This document shows, one piece after another, positions 34,465 to 42,517 of a stretch of DNA of 43,049 bases (position 1 is its first letter; every line of letters begins with the position of its first letter). The position numbers and the translations under genes are program-made. The notes beneath the pieces are model-generated. The model did not search any database. It worked only from the letters and a program-made list of their open reading frames with translations, and was not told the DNA's origin. The DNA lies in the NCBI GenBank assembly GCA_937921305.1, contig CAKZSU010000003.1:180599-223647 (forward strand), given 5' to 3'. Source of the DNA: an uncultured Patescibacteria group bacterium (lineage in GTDB: Bacteria; Patescibacteriota; Microgenomatia; UBA10105; UBA927).

Positions 34465-35757
34465 TCATCTCATGTCCTGAATAAATTTTTGAAATTGTTT
34501 TTGTATATATAAAATCATTTCTTCAGTTATCCCAGGATGCACGCCTATCCAAAATCCTCGTTCCATAATAATGTTTGTATTTAACAAATCAGATGCGATA
34601 CGAATGTCTTTTCTTGACGCATATGCGGGATGTTTTAATAAATTACCTGCGAATAAACTCCTTGTCCCTATGTTCTTCTCTTCAAGAAACATCACAATAT
34701 CTCTTTTCGCAAATGGAGCACTATCTCTTATCACCATCATAAATCCAAACCAACTGGGATCAGCGTTCTTCTCTGATTCGCTGAATAAAAAATACTTTTC
34801 ATATGGAGACAATAATTCTTTTAATCGTTGAAAATTCTCTCTTCTTTTTTTTATAAACAATGGCAATTTCTTTAGTTGAGCAAGCCCTATCGCCGCTTGC
34901 ATATCCGTAAGTTTCAAATTATATCCAATTTGGGAATAGATGTATTTATGGTCATATCCAAACGGAAGTTTGCCAAGTTTCCATCCAAAACGTTTTCCGC
35001 ATGTGTTATCATGACCAGTTTTGCACCAACAATCCCTTCCCCAATCGCGAAATTGTCGTATGGATCGATAAATAAGCGAGTTATTTGTAACAATAGCTCC
35101 TCCCTCTCCCATCGTTATTTGATGCGCTGGATAAAATGAATAGGTTGCAACATCGCCAAATGTTCCCACAGGTTTCCCATCATACATAGCTCCGAGCGCA
35201 TCGCAACAATCTTCGATAAACCACAAATTATATTCTTTCACCACTTTCATAATTTCTTTTATTAGGAAAGGATTTCCCAAAGCGTGAGCAACCATAATCG
35301 CCTTTGTTTTCGATGAAACTGCTTTTTTCATTTCATCGATTAATATGTTTTTTGTTTTTAAATCAACATCAACAAATACAGGAATAAGATTATTTTGAAT
35401 AATAGGATTAACTGTGGTGGGAAATCCGCAAGCAACAGTAATGACTTCATCTCCCGGTTTTAATGCTCGTTCTCCAAAAACTGACGATGTTAATGTAGTA
35501 ATCGCAAGCAAATTCGCCGAAGATCCTGAATTTACAAGCGTAACATATCTACAACCGCAAACCTTAGCAAATTCCTTTTCAAATTTCTGCGCAAATCTTC
35601 CCTCTGTCCACCATCCATCAAGCACCGCTTGCATGCCATAAACAAGTTCTTCCTCGTCAAACACTTTTTGCGTCGGCGGAATATATGTTTTCCCCGGAAT
35701 AAATAAATCTTTTTTAATGGAGTCAATTGCGAGATCTCTTAAAATCTTGCTCATCAT
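34465..35757 (-). CDS. rfbH: RfbH-type CDP-4-keto-6-deoxyhexose 3-dehydratase (PMP/[2Fe-2S] enzyme)
   Basis: 430 residues, DegT fold with His in place of the PLP Lys: SFYPAHQITMGEGG, H212. The iron-sulphur ligands fit the E1/RfbH pattern: C243, C245, C253 (C-x-C-x7-C in DCWCKTGHDNTCGKRF) plus C185. All four cysteines and H212 are shifted by exactly 8 from the numbers I recall for Yersinia E1 (C193, H220, C251, C253, C261). These enzymes remove the 3-OH of CDP-4-keto-6-deoxyglucose with a reductase (E3), opening the route to 3,6-dideoxyhexoses (abequose, paratose, tyvelose, ascarylose). No E3, cytidylyltransferase or CDP-glucose 4,6-dehydratase is in view. It overlaps the next epimerase by ATGA. 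Confidence 0.93.
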   Translation of the reverse strand: MMSKILRDLAIDSIKKDLFIPGKTYIPPTQKVFDEEELVYGMQAVLDGWWTEGRFAQKFEKEFAKVCGCRYVTLVNSGSSANLLAITTLTSSVFGERALKPGDEVITVACGFPTTVNPIIQNNLIPVFVDVDLKTKNILIDEMKKAVSSKTKAIMVAHALGNPFLIKEIMKVVKEYNLWFIEDCCDALGAMYDGKPVGTFGDVATYSFYPAHQITMGEGGAIVTNNSLIYRSIRQFRDWGRDCWCKTGHDNTCGKRFGWKLGKLPFGYDHKYIYSQIGYNLKLTDMQAAIGLAQLKKLPLFIKKRRENFQRLKELLSPYEKYFLFSESEKNADPSWFGFMMVIRDSAPFAKRDIVMFLEEKNIGTRSLFAGNLLKHPAYASRKDIRIASDLLNTNIIMERGFWIGVHPGITEEMILYIQKQFQKFIQDMR

Positions 35758-36734
35758 AAATAAGTATTATTTTCTCGATACCATTCTATTGTTTTTTTCA
35801 ATCCATCGTCCAAAGATGTCTTTGAAATAAATCCTAATAATCGTTTAGCTTTTTCATTGTTGCTCTTCCTTCTTGGACTTCCGTCAGGTTTCGTAGAATC
35901 GAATTCAATACGAACACTAATACCAGATAAATTAACAATTTTACATACTAAATCTTTTATCGAGATCTCTTCATCAGAACCTAAATTTATTGGATCTGGA
36001 AAAGGATACTTTTCCACAGCAACAATCATTCCATCAACGAGATCTTCAACATAAATAAACGATCTTGATTGTTTACCACTTCCCCATACAATCAACGGAT
36101 TTTCTCCTGAAAAAATCCTTCGAATCAAAGCTGGAATAACATGTGATCGATCAGAATCAAAATGATCTCTTGGACCATATGCATTATATGGTCGAACAAT
36201 AGAAATATTCATATGAAATTCTTCAGCGTAGTATCTTCCTAAAATCTCTCCCATTCTTTTTGCCCAACCGTATCCGCCATTTGTTGGCTCTGGTTCATCT
36301 CTAAATCCTTCTTCCTCAGGTGTTGGTATTATCGCGTCATGAGGATATACGCAGGCGGAAGAAACAAGAAGAATTCGCTCCACACTTGATTTTCTCGCCG
36401 CTTCTACTATGGTCGTAAGTATTTCTAGATTCTTTCTCATAATCGATCCTTGATGGGTTCTATTGTATTCAATGCCTCCAACATGAGCCGCAAGGTTCAT
36501 TAAAATTTCTTGGCTTTTTAATGCAGAAAAGACATGCTCAAAATTATTGCAATCCCCATTGATAATTTTTACTTCTTTATAAAATTCCTTAATATTTCTC
36601 AATTTATATTCTTTCACATGATCAAGAATGGTAACATTTGCATGAAGGGAAAGAAGCTTCTCTACTAAATGACTACCAATAAATCCTAATCCTCCTGTAA
36701 CTAACACGTGCTTGTTATTCCAAAAATTTTTCAT
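35754..36734 (-). CDS. NAD-dependent epimerase/reductase, GDP-L-fucose synthase/ColC-like
   Basis: 326 residues, extended SDR. HVLVTGGLGFIGSH; NLAAHVGGIEYN; SSACVYP (catalytic Ser); PTNGGYGWAKRMGE (Tyr and Lys); RPYNAYGPRDHFDSDRSHVIPALIRRI; WGSGKQSRSFIYVEDL. The VGGI, SSACVYP, EPTN and NAYGP-DxFD-SHVIPALI series is that of GDP-fucose synthase (Fcl/WcaG), whose relative ColC makes GDP-L-colitose from the ColD product. It lies between RfbH and a ColD-like enzyme with ATGA overlaps on both sides. A GDP-mannose 3,5-epimerase-like role is the alternative. Confidence 0.88.
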   Translation of the reverse strand: MKNFWNNKHVLVTGGLGFIGSHLVEKLLSLHANVTILDHVKEYKLRNIKEFYKEVKIINGDCNNFEHVFSALKSQEILMNLAAHVGGIEYNRTHQGSIMRKNLEILTTIVEAARKSSVERILLVSSACVYPHDAIIPTPEEEGFRDEPEPTNGGYGWAKRMGEILGRYYAEEFHMNISIVRPYNAYGPRDHFDSDRSHVIPALIRRIFSGENPLIVWGSGKQSRSFIYVEDLVDGMIVAVEKYPFPDPINLGSDEEISIKDLVCKIVNLSGISVRIEFDSTKPDGSPRRKSNNEKAKRLLGFISKTSLDDGLKKTIEWYRENNTYL

Positions 36735-37903
36735 GATATAAATAAACTTTTTAATATTTGTAATTCTTTCTTTGTTAAGTCAGGATTATTGCCAAAATAA
36801 AAACCTTTTGCATGAACAAAGTTTGCATTTTTACATGTTTCATAAACATTCGGAACATACTTTTTAAAAAATGGTTGAGAAGTCATATTTCCTCCAACAA
36901 TTGGACGAATCTCAACAATTCCATAGCATCTTTTCACCAATTCATCTTTTATTTCAGTTGTTTTGCAAACCACAGGAATTGCAAAATTTGAAACTATATC
37001 CATGTGATCCCAACGAATAGGCAAATAATTTGGATGGTTATATAACATATTTGCGAAATATTTAAAGTTTTTTTGACGCTTTTCAATAATCTCTGGAAGA
37101 TATTTTATCTGAATAAGACCAAGGAAACCTGTAATTTCTGTTGGTCTAAGATTATACCCCAAATCATAAAAAGTATACCGGGAATAAAATGATGAATTTA
37201 TATGAAATTTCTTCCTTATTTGTTCTTGCTTCGCAAAATCTAAATTTCTATCCCATCCATGCGCTCGAACAATACGAATCATCGTCGCCAATTCATCATC
37301 ATCGGTTATCACCGCTCCGCCCTCTATTGTTGACATGTGATGCCCAACATAGAAAGAAAATGTCGCCGCTAACCCAAAGTTTCCTAATTTTTTCCCTTTA
37401 TATTCACTTCCTAACGACTCACAATTATCTTCAATCAATATCACATTTGCTTTCTTGCATATGCGATGAATCTGATCAATGTCATCGCAAAATCCAAGAA
37501 GGTTTGTTAGAAAAACCATTCTCAAAGGATATTTCTTTAACATTTTCTCGAGGTTTTTTGAAGAAATATTTAATGTATCAAGAGAAATATCTATTGGAAC
37601 AGGTTGCAACCCCAATTGAATAAGCGGCATGACATTGGTTGACCATGTTACTGCTGAAAATCCAACAAGATCTCCCTTTTTAATTCTATTCAAATTTAGC
37701 AATGCTTGAATAATCGCAAGATTTGCCGAACTTCCACTATTTAACAAAACACACTCTGATCTCCCTTGCCACGAAGAAAATGCTCGTTCGAATGTTTGAC
37801 ATTTTTCTCCGAAACTTAACTGTTTTGCTGCTTGGATAAACTTTATGAGCGACGATTTTGTTTTATATTCTTTATAAAATGATGATTTAATAAGTGAAAT
37901 CAT
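36731..37903 (-). CDS. ColD-like sugar 3-dehydratase (DegT fold, His replaces PLP Lys)
   Basis: 390 residues. NSGSSANLAII (54-64), IEDNCESLGS (PLP-binding D159), and SFYVGHHMSTIEGG, where H188 stands where aminotransferases have the Schiff-base Lys. E. coli ColD, GDP-4-keto-6-deoxy-D-mannose 3-dehydratase, is about the same length and, as I recall, uses His188. The RfbH cysteine cluster is absent (only C161 near the corresponding site), again as in ColD, which needs no iron-sulphur cluster. Next to an Fcl/ColC-like gene, this suggests GDP-colitose or a related dideoxysugar. It lies 2 nt from the small membrane protein gene. Confidence 0.88.
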   Translation of the reverse strand: MISLIKSSFYKEYKTKSSLIKFIQAAKQLSFGEKCQTFERAFSSWQGRSECVLLNSGSSANLAIIQALLNLNRIKKGDLVGFSAVTWSTNVMPLIQLGLQPVPIDISLDTLNISSKNLEKMLKKYPLRMVFLTNLLGFCDDIDQIHRICKKANVILIEDNCESLGSEYKGKKLGNFGLAATFSFYVGHHMSTIEGGAVITDDDELATMIRIVRAHGWDRNLDFAKQEQIRKKFHINSSFYSRYTFYDLGYNLRPTEITGFLGLIQIKYLPEIIEKRQKNFKYFANMLYNHPNYLPIRWDHMDIVSNFAIPVVCKTTEIKDELVKRCYGIVEIRPIVGGNMTSQPFFKKYVPNVYETCKNANFVHAKGFYFGNNPDLTKKELQILKSLFIS

Positions 37904-37905
37904 GA

Positions 37906-38232
37906 CTATTTTTTATTTTTATATAGAAAAAATGACTCGTACGCATACTGTATCATCCCAATGAGAAAAAATATATAAAACCATTCTCCAATACGCTCTG
38001 TCGTTCGGAAAGGACCTCTATATATATAACTTGCTCCCATAAAAAAAAGAAAAAATAAAACAAAAAAAAATGTTGCTTTGCTCGAAATTTTCTTATACAT
38101 AACAAGAAAAATATATAGCATAGCGCTTATAATGAAAGGATTGTCATGATTTCCAAGTAAATATAACATATCTAGGATAAAGATGATAAAAATAATGAGA
38201 AATCCTAAAAAAAATAAAATTTTGTTTTTCAT
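37906..38232 (-). CDS. Small polytopic membrane protein of unknown function
   Basis: 108 residues, very hydrophobic: helices at about 3-25, 33-43, 50-67 and 80-98, with a short basic tail (YKNKK). There is an HDNP loop and a YRGPFRTTERIGEW loop between helices. No family recognised; DUF2304-like or phage-shock-like guesses are not supported. Start at 38232 lies 2 nt after the stop of the 741-residue membrane protein; an in-frame ATG at 38256 would overlap it by 22 nt. A partner for the neighbouring transferase is conceivable only from position. Confidence 0.7.
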   Translation of the reverse strand: MKNKILFFLGFLIIFIIFILDMLYLLGNHDNPFIISAMLYIFLVMYKKISSKATFFFVLFFLFFMGASYIYRGPFRTTERIGEWFYIFFLIGMIQYAYESFFLYKNKK

Positions 38233-38234
38233 CG

Positions 38235-40460
38235 TTAATAATTTCTCTTTGAACATTTATAAGAAAATAATAAGTTGATAAACATTAAAACTATTCCAAC
38301 CACAGTCAAAATTCTTCCATAAACAAAATATTTTTGAATCTCAAGTTTTATCACGCCATAAATCTCTCCTTTTTTATTTATCTTTTCAGGATGAATAATC
38401 CATCCGGTAGCATATTCGTTCACGCGAATAGGAGGAAGTTTTTCTCCATCAAGATACAAATTCCAGTGTTTATTAAAATATTCAAGAAGAGCAAGAATAA
38501 AAGGATGATCATGATCTTCATTTATTGTGAAAGCATAAACATACTCAAATGGAGATTTCTTATAAAAAGACAAATTAGGAATATTAGAGTTCAATTGATA
38601 ACAAAGCGCATAACTTTCACAAAATCGCTTATCTATAGATGCAGACCGAAAAGATTGACTATACAATAATTCATTCTTATCAGAATAAATAATATCAGGA
38701 ATATATAACGCTGGACGTATAATATCTTTCGAAATTTCGTAAAGTTCAAAAAAACCTTCTTGATATATTTTCCTCGTAGGGAAAAAAGATAACAATTCAT
38801 TATATGTGTCATTACTATTGATTAATCGAATATCATTATAAAGCATGTTTCCTAAAAAATTTTTAAAAATTCTTTGATCAGAATTTTTTAATACATATTT
38901 AATATTATGAAGCGAAAAAATCTGAAGTATTTTTTGTTTTTCTTCTTGGTTTAATCCATATAAAAGATCTTTCTCATATACTCCAAAATCCCAAAAACCG
39001 GCAAAATCTTTTCTCCCTGTTAAGGGTTGAATTGTTGATATTCCAACGTATGCTCCAGAAGAATTTCCATAAAAAATTTGAAAATATGGAAAAGTTAATG
39101 GAATCAATATTATATTTGAATCATCTTTTAAACTCTTTACTGCATTGATCGAATTAATCCAACCAGGAGGAATATCAAATACAACTGGAATATTCGTGCT
39201 TGGATGAATTGCGTTTCTATAAATATCTCCCTTTAGAAATGGAAGTATTCTTAAAAGAATGCTGAAAATGATTACAAAACCTACAAAAAAAGAAAAATTT
39301 TTTTTATTCTTAAATAGTAAGTAAAAAGATGTGGCAAACAGCAACGTGTAAAAAAATGAAAAGGCACCATGCCATTTCTCATCAAATGATCGGAACATCA
39401 TAAATCCAGGAATTGAAAATAACATTCTGTATATTTTGATACCAATAATCGTAATATTTGCAGAGATTAAAAATAACGTTATGAGAAAAAAAATACCAAT
39501 CAATGAAAGAAGTTTTGATTTTTGTTTTATAAATCCCAATAATCCAATCAAGGGAATGAGAAAAACAAATATCGTTCTTTGTAATGAATATTCTGGTTGA
39601 AACAACTGCATACTTATTTTCCCAAGAGATTGTCTGTTGTGATCAAAATAAGAAAGTCCGGCATTCTTTTTTGTTTCCTCAGAGAAAATGTAATTATTTA
39701 TACTTGAATCTTTATCGAAAATTGTTGCTATCATGGGAACAAGATGAAACCCATGAAGTAATACAAATAGCGCAAATATTCCTACAAAAGATCTCCAAGG
39801 AATAATGATATTTCTAATGTATCGACAATATAAAAAAAGAAAAGCTAACGCAAATGGATAGAATGAAAAAATTTGAGGAGAAGCTGAAAAGCTAAAATTT
39901 TGAGATTGAAAAAATGTGATCAATAACAAGAAAAAAGCAAAAATAAATTTATTTGTCGAAATAAATTTAAGGAAAAGATATAATATGGCTATATTTAAAA
40001 AAACATAATGATGCGTCTCTAACGATTTGACCCATCCATATTTTGTGATAAATCCAACATATACCAAACCAGAAATAACTCCAACAAATTGAATAAAAGT
40101 ATCCTTTTTATTTCTATAAATAGAAAGAATTTCTATGACAAATAGGTACATAAAAAGAAAACTTAATAAGAGCTTTATTCCATTTTCAAATGCAATTAAA
40201 TAGGTCATCGAAGGAATAAAAACTTTTAATACGGAAAGACCAAAAACATAAGGAAGAATTCCATACATATGAGATCCGAATCCTTGAGGAACTTGATGAA
40301 GGAACATCTGTTTAAAAACTGAATCAGGATCAAAAAAATATAATCGACCGCTATCCCCGCCTAAATCCACAAACCCATCTGGCAACCAAAAAAAGGGGAG
40401 AACAAAAAAAATAGTAGCAATGAATGCTACTAAAAAATAATGCACGGAGATTAATTTCAT
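38235..40460 (-). CDS. Very large membrane protein (YfhO/GT-C-like)
   Basis: 741 residues. N-terminal helix (about 6-24) then PDGFVDLGGDSGRLYFF with the GGDSG motif matching GHDSG of the 888-residue protein, about 11-12 helices to roughly residue 420, an outer region, and a C-terminal domain (FNKHWNLYL, VNEYATGWII) before the last helix (about 713-733). It is clearly of the same type as the 31131 protein. Start at 40460 overlaps the broken aminotransferase gene by ATGA; a Met two codons earlier is possible. Base composition is strongly AT-rich. Likely a glycan transferase or polymer-assembly protein; not proven. Confidence 0.78.
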   Translation of the reverse strand: MKLISVHYFLVAFIATIFFVLPFFWLPDGFVDLGGDSGRLYFFDPDSVFKQMFLHQVPQGFGSHMYGILPYVFGLSVLKVFIPSMTYLIAFENGIKLLLSFLFMYLFVIEILSIYRNKKDTFIQFVGVISGLVYVGFITKYGWVKSLETHHYVFLNIAILYLFLKFISTNKFIFAFFLLLITFFQSQNFSFSASPQIFSFYPFALAFLFLYCRYIRNIIIPWRSFVGIFALFVLLHGFHLVPMIATIFDKDSSINNYIFSEETKKNAGLSYFDHNRQSLGKISMQLFQPEYSLQRTIFVFLIPLIGLLGFIKQKSKLLSLIGIFFLITLFLISANITIIGIKIYRMLFSIPGFMMFRSFDEKWHGAFSFFYTLLFATSFYLLFKNKKNFSFFVGFVIIFSILLRILPFLKGDIYRNAIHPSTNIPVVFDIPPGWINSINAVKSLKDDSNIILIPLTFPYFQIFYGNSSGAYVGISTIQPLTGRKDFAGFWDFGVYEKDLLYGLNQEEKQKILQIFSLHNIKYVLKNSDQRIFKNFLGNMLYNDIRLINSNDTYNELLSFFPTRKIYQEGFFELYEISKDIIRPALYIPDIIYSDKNELLYSQSFRSASIDKRFCESYALCYQLNSNIPNLSFYKKSPFEYVYAFTINEDHDHPFILALLEYFNKHWNLYLDGEKLPPIRVNEYATGWIIHPEKINKKGEIYGVIKLEIQKYFVYGRILTVVGIVLMFINLLFSYKCSKRNY

Positions 40461-41571
40461 ACACATGCATTAACACAGTTTATAATATAGTCAATTTCCT
40501 CATCAGTAAGCTTTGCATAGAATGGAAGCGTTATTGCTGAATTTCCTATTCTCTCTGCTTCTGGAAACATTCCCTTCTTAAAATTATATTTATTTCTATA
40601 ATAAGACATATAATGAATTGGTCTATAGTTTACTGCAACACCTATTCCTAAATCTTGGAGCTTTTCAATAATAGAATCTCTATTTTCAACCCATATCGTG
40701 TAAAGATGCATAGCATGCTTTACTTTTGGTAAAATTTTTGGTTTTTTTATACGGTTATTTTTCTTAAACCCATCATCGAATCTTTCCCATATAATCTTTT
40801 TTTTAGACAGAATATTTTCAATCCGATCAAGCTGATGAATCAAAAGAGCCGCCTGAATATTTGTCATGTTTGTTTTATAACCGAGAAACTCCATGTCATA
40901 ATGTTCATATCTTTTTGTATATCGATCAGCGGCATTTTTACTCATTCCATGCAATCTTGCCTTCTTGAACCATTCATACGCCTCTATTGAATGGCATGTT
41001 ATTGCGCCGCCCTCACCTGATGTAATATTCTTTGTCGCATAAAAACTGAAACATGCAACATCTCCAAGCTGACCAGGCTTAATTCCTTCTCGTTCACCTT
41101 CAATGCAATGAGCGCAATCTTCTATAACTTTTAGATTATATTTATCAGCTATTCTTCGAATTTTCTTCATATCGCACATATGCCCATACAAATGAACAAC
41201 AACAATTGCTTTTGTTTTTGATGTTATTTTTCCTTCTATTAATGATGCATCAATATTTCCAGTAGAAGATTCAACATCAACAAAAACTGGCGTACCGCCA
41301 CAATGCTCTATAACATTAGTCGTAGCAATGAAAGATAACGGAGTGGTAATAACTTCATCGCCACGCTGTATATTAAAGTACTTTAACGCCAAAAAAGAGC
41401 ATCGGTGCAACTGTTAACTCCAACAACATACTCATTGCCAGTATATTGAGAAAAAGCTTTTTCAAATCTTGATACAACTTCTCCCGTCGTCAAAAAAAGA
41501 GAATGAAGAACATTCATGCATTCTTGTCTATCAATATCTTCTAGATTGTGTTTATAAAAATCAATTTTCAT
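40457..41571 (-). pseudogene. DegT/DnrJ/EryC1-family sugar aminotransferase with a one-base frameshift
   Basis: Two frames make one protein. 41571-41383 gives 62 residues (MKIDFYKHNL ... NSCTDALFWR, then TAA); the second frame supplies FLALKYFNIQRGDEVITTPLSFIATTN and everything to the stop at 40457. They join at a T6 run on the minus strand (A6 at 41391-41396). One more T gives TDALFLALKYF, the normal family wording, and makes the gene 371 residues. The rest is intact: IEDCAHCIEG (PLP Asp) and SFYATKNITSGEGG with the Schiff-base Lys. A homopolymer error in assembly, recent inactivation, or slippage are possible. The 5' end overlaps the epimerase gene by 11 nt. Confidence 0.88.
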
Positions 41572-42511
41572 AAAATCTATACTCCTTGCTTTGTTCTATA
41601 ATTCTTTTGATTCCATCTTCTATGGAAAACATGGGATTGTAATTAAGAATTTGTCTTGCCTTTCTAATATCTTGAGGACCTCGAAATACTTGTTGTTTAT
41701 CAGGATCGCGAATTTCATATGTAAAATGAGGAAAATGTTCCTTAACTATTTCAGCAAATTCTATTGTAGATCGAGATTCTCCTCTTGAAATATTAAATGT
41801 TTGAAAATTGGCTTTATCTTCAACAATTACTCTTAAAAAACCATCTGCGACATCATCTATAAAAGAAAAATCTAATGTCTCCCCTCTAACAATCCATGCA
41901 GATTTACGTAAAAATGCTGCATCCAGAAGCAATTGTGTAACTCTATTTGCACAATCAGTAAATCCATATACTGATGTTGGTCGAACTATAACCCATTTTT
42001 TCTGAGAAAGCTTCACAAAGAATTCTCCTGAAGCTTTTGAAGCGCCATAAATATTAATAGGATTAAGAATAGCTTCTTCTTTTTGTGGTATCTGATGAAA
42101 ATGACCATAGGCCATACTTGAAGATGCGTATACAATCTTTTCAGCTTTTGATTTTTCAAACACATCTAAAACATTTAACGTCCCGAAAAGATTAATAGAT
42201 ATCATTTCATGATTAAATTTTTCTAAAACTCTTGCCATTGGTAATCCCGCAAGATGAACAATAATATCTGGGTTGAAATCATTGATCACATTTAAAAGAG
42301 AATCTTTATCTCTTATATCGCCTGTATAATTTTTTGATGGCTGATAATAAATTTTTTTCCTTAAAAAAAGACACTTCTGATAATACTGAGGATTATCTAT
42401 AAAATTCAAACATGCATCAAAAGAAGCCGTCTCGTAACCTTGTTTATTCAATAAATGTATAAGAGCAGATCCTATAAATCCTGCTCCCCCTGTAATAAAT
42501 ATCTTTTTCAT
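41561..42511 (-). CDS. NAD-dependent epimerase/dehydratase (SDR)
   Basis: 316 residues. NAD site IFITGGAGFIGSALI; VHLAGLPMARV; ASSSMAYG; IYGASKASGE (catalytic Tyr/Lys); VRPTSVYGF; LDFSFIDDVADGFL; and the C-terminal GPQDIRKARQILNYNPMFSIEDGI. A UDP-sugar 4-epimerase or 4,6-dehydratase-type sugar nucleotide enzyme; the exact reaction cannot be told. It overlaps the frameshifted DegT gene by 11 nt, as in pairs that make a keto sugar and then aminate it. There is a 6-nt gap to the GNAT gene upstream. Confidence 0.9.
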   Translation of the reverse strand: MKKIFITGGAGFIGSALIHLLNKQGYETASFDACLNFIDNPQYYQKCLFLRKKIYYQPSKNYTGDIRDKDSLLNVINDFNPDIIVHLAGLPMARVLEKFNHEMISINLFGTLNVLDVFEKSKAEKIVYASSSMAYGHFHQIPQKEEAILNPINIYGASKASGEFFVKLSQKKWVIVRPTSVYGFTDCANRVTQLLLDAAFLRKSAWIVRGETLDFSFIDDVADGFLRVIVEDKANFQTFNISRGESRSTIEFAEIVKEHFPHFTYEIRDPDKQQVFRGPQDIRKARQILNYNPMFSIEDGIKRIIEQSKEYRFYEN

Positions 42512-42517
42512 GATAGT

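Noticed and set aside
41383-41410. Programmed -1 ribosomal frameshift site in the DegT gene
   Set aside because: The run allows a P-site slip, but no canonical X-XXY-YYZ heptamer in the right frame and no clear downstream stem was seen; a homopolymer error or mutation is simpler.
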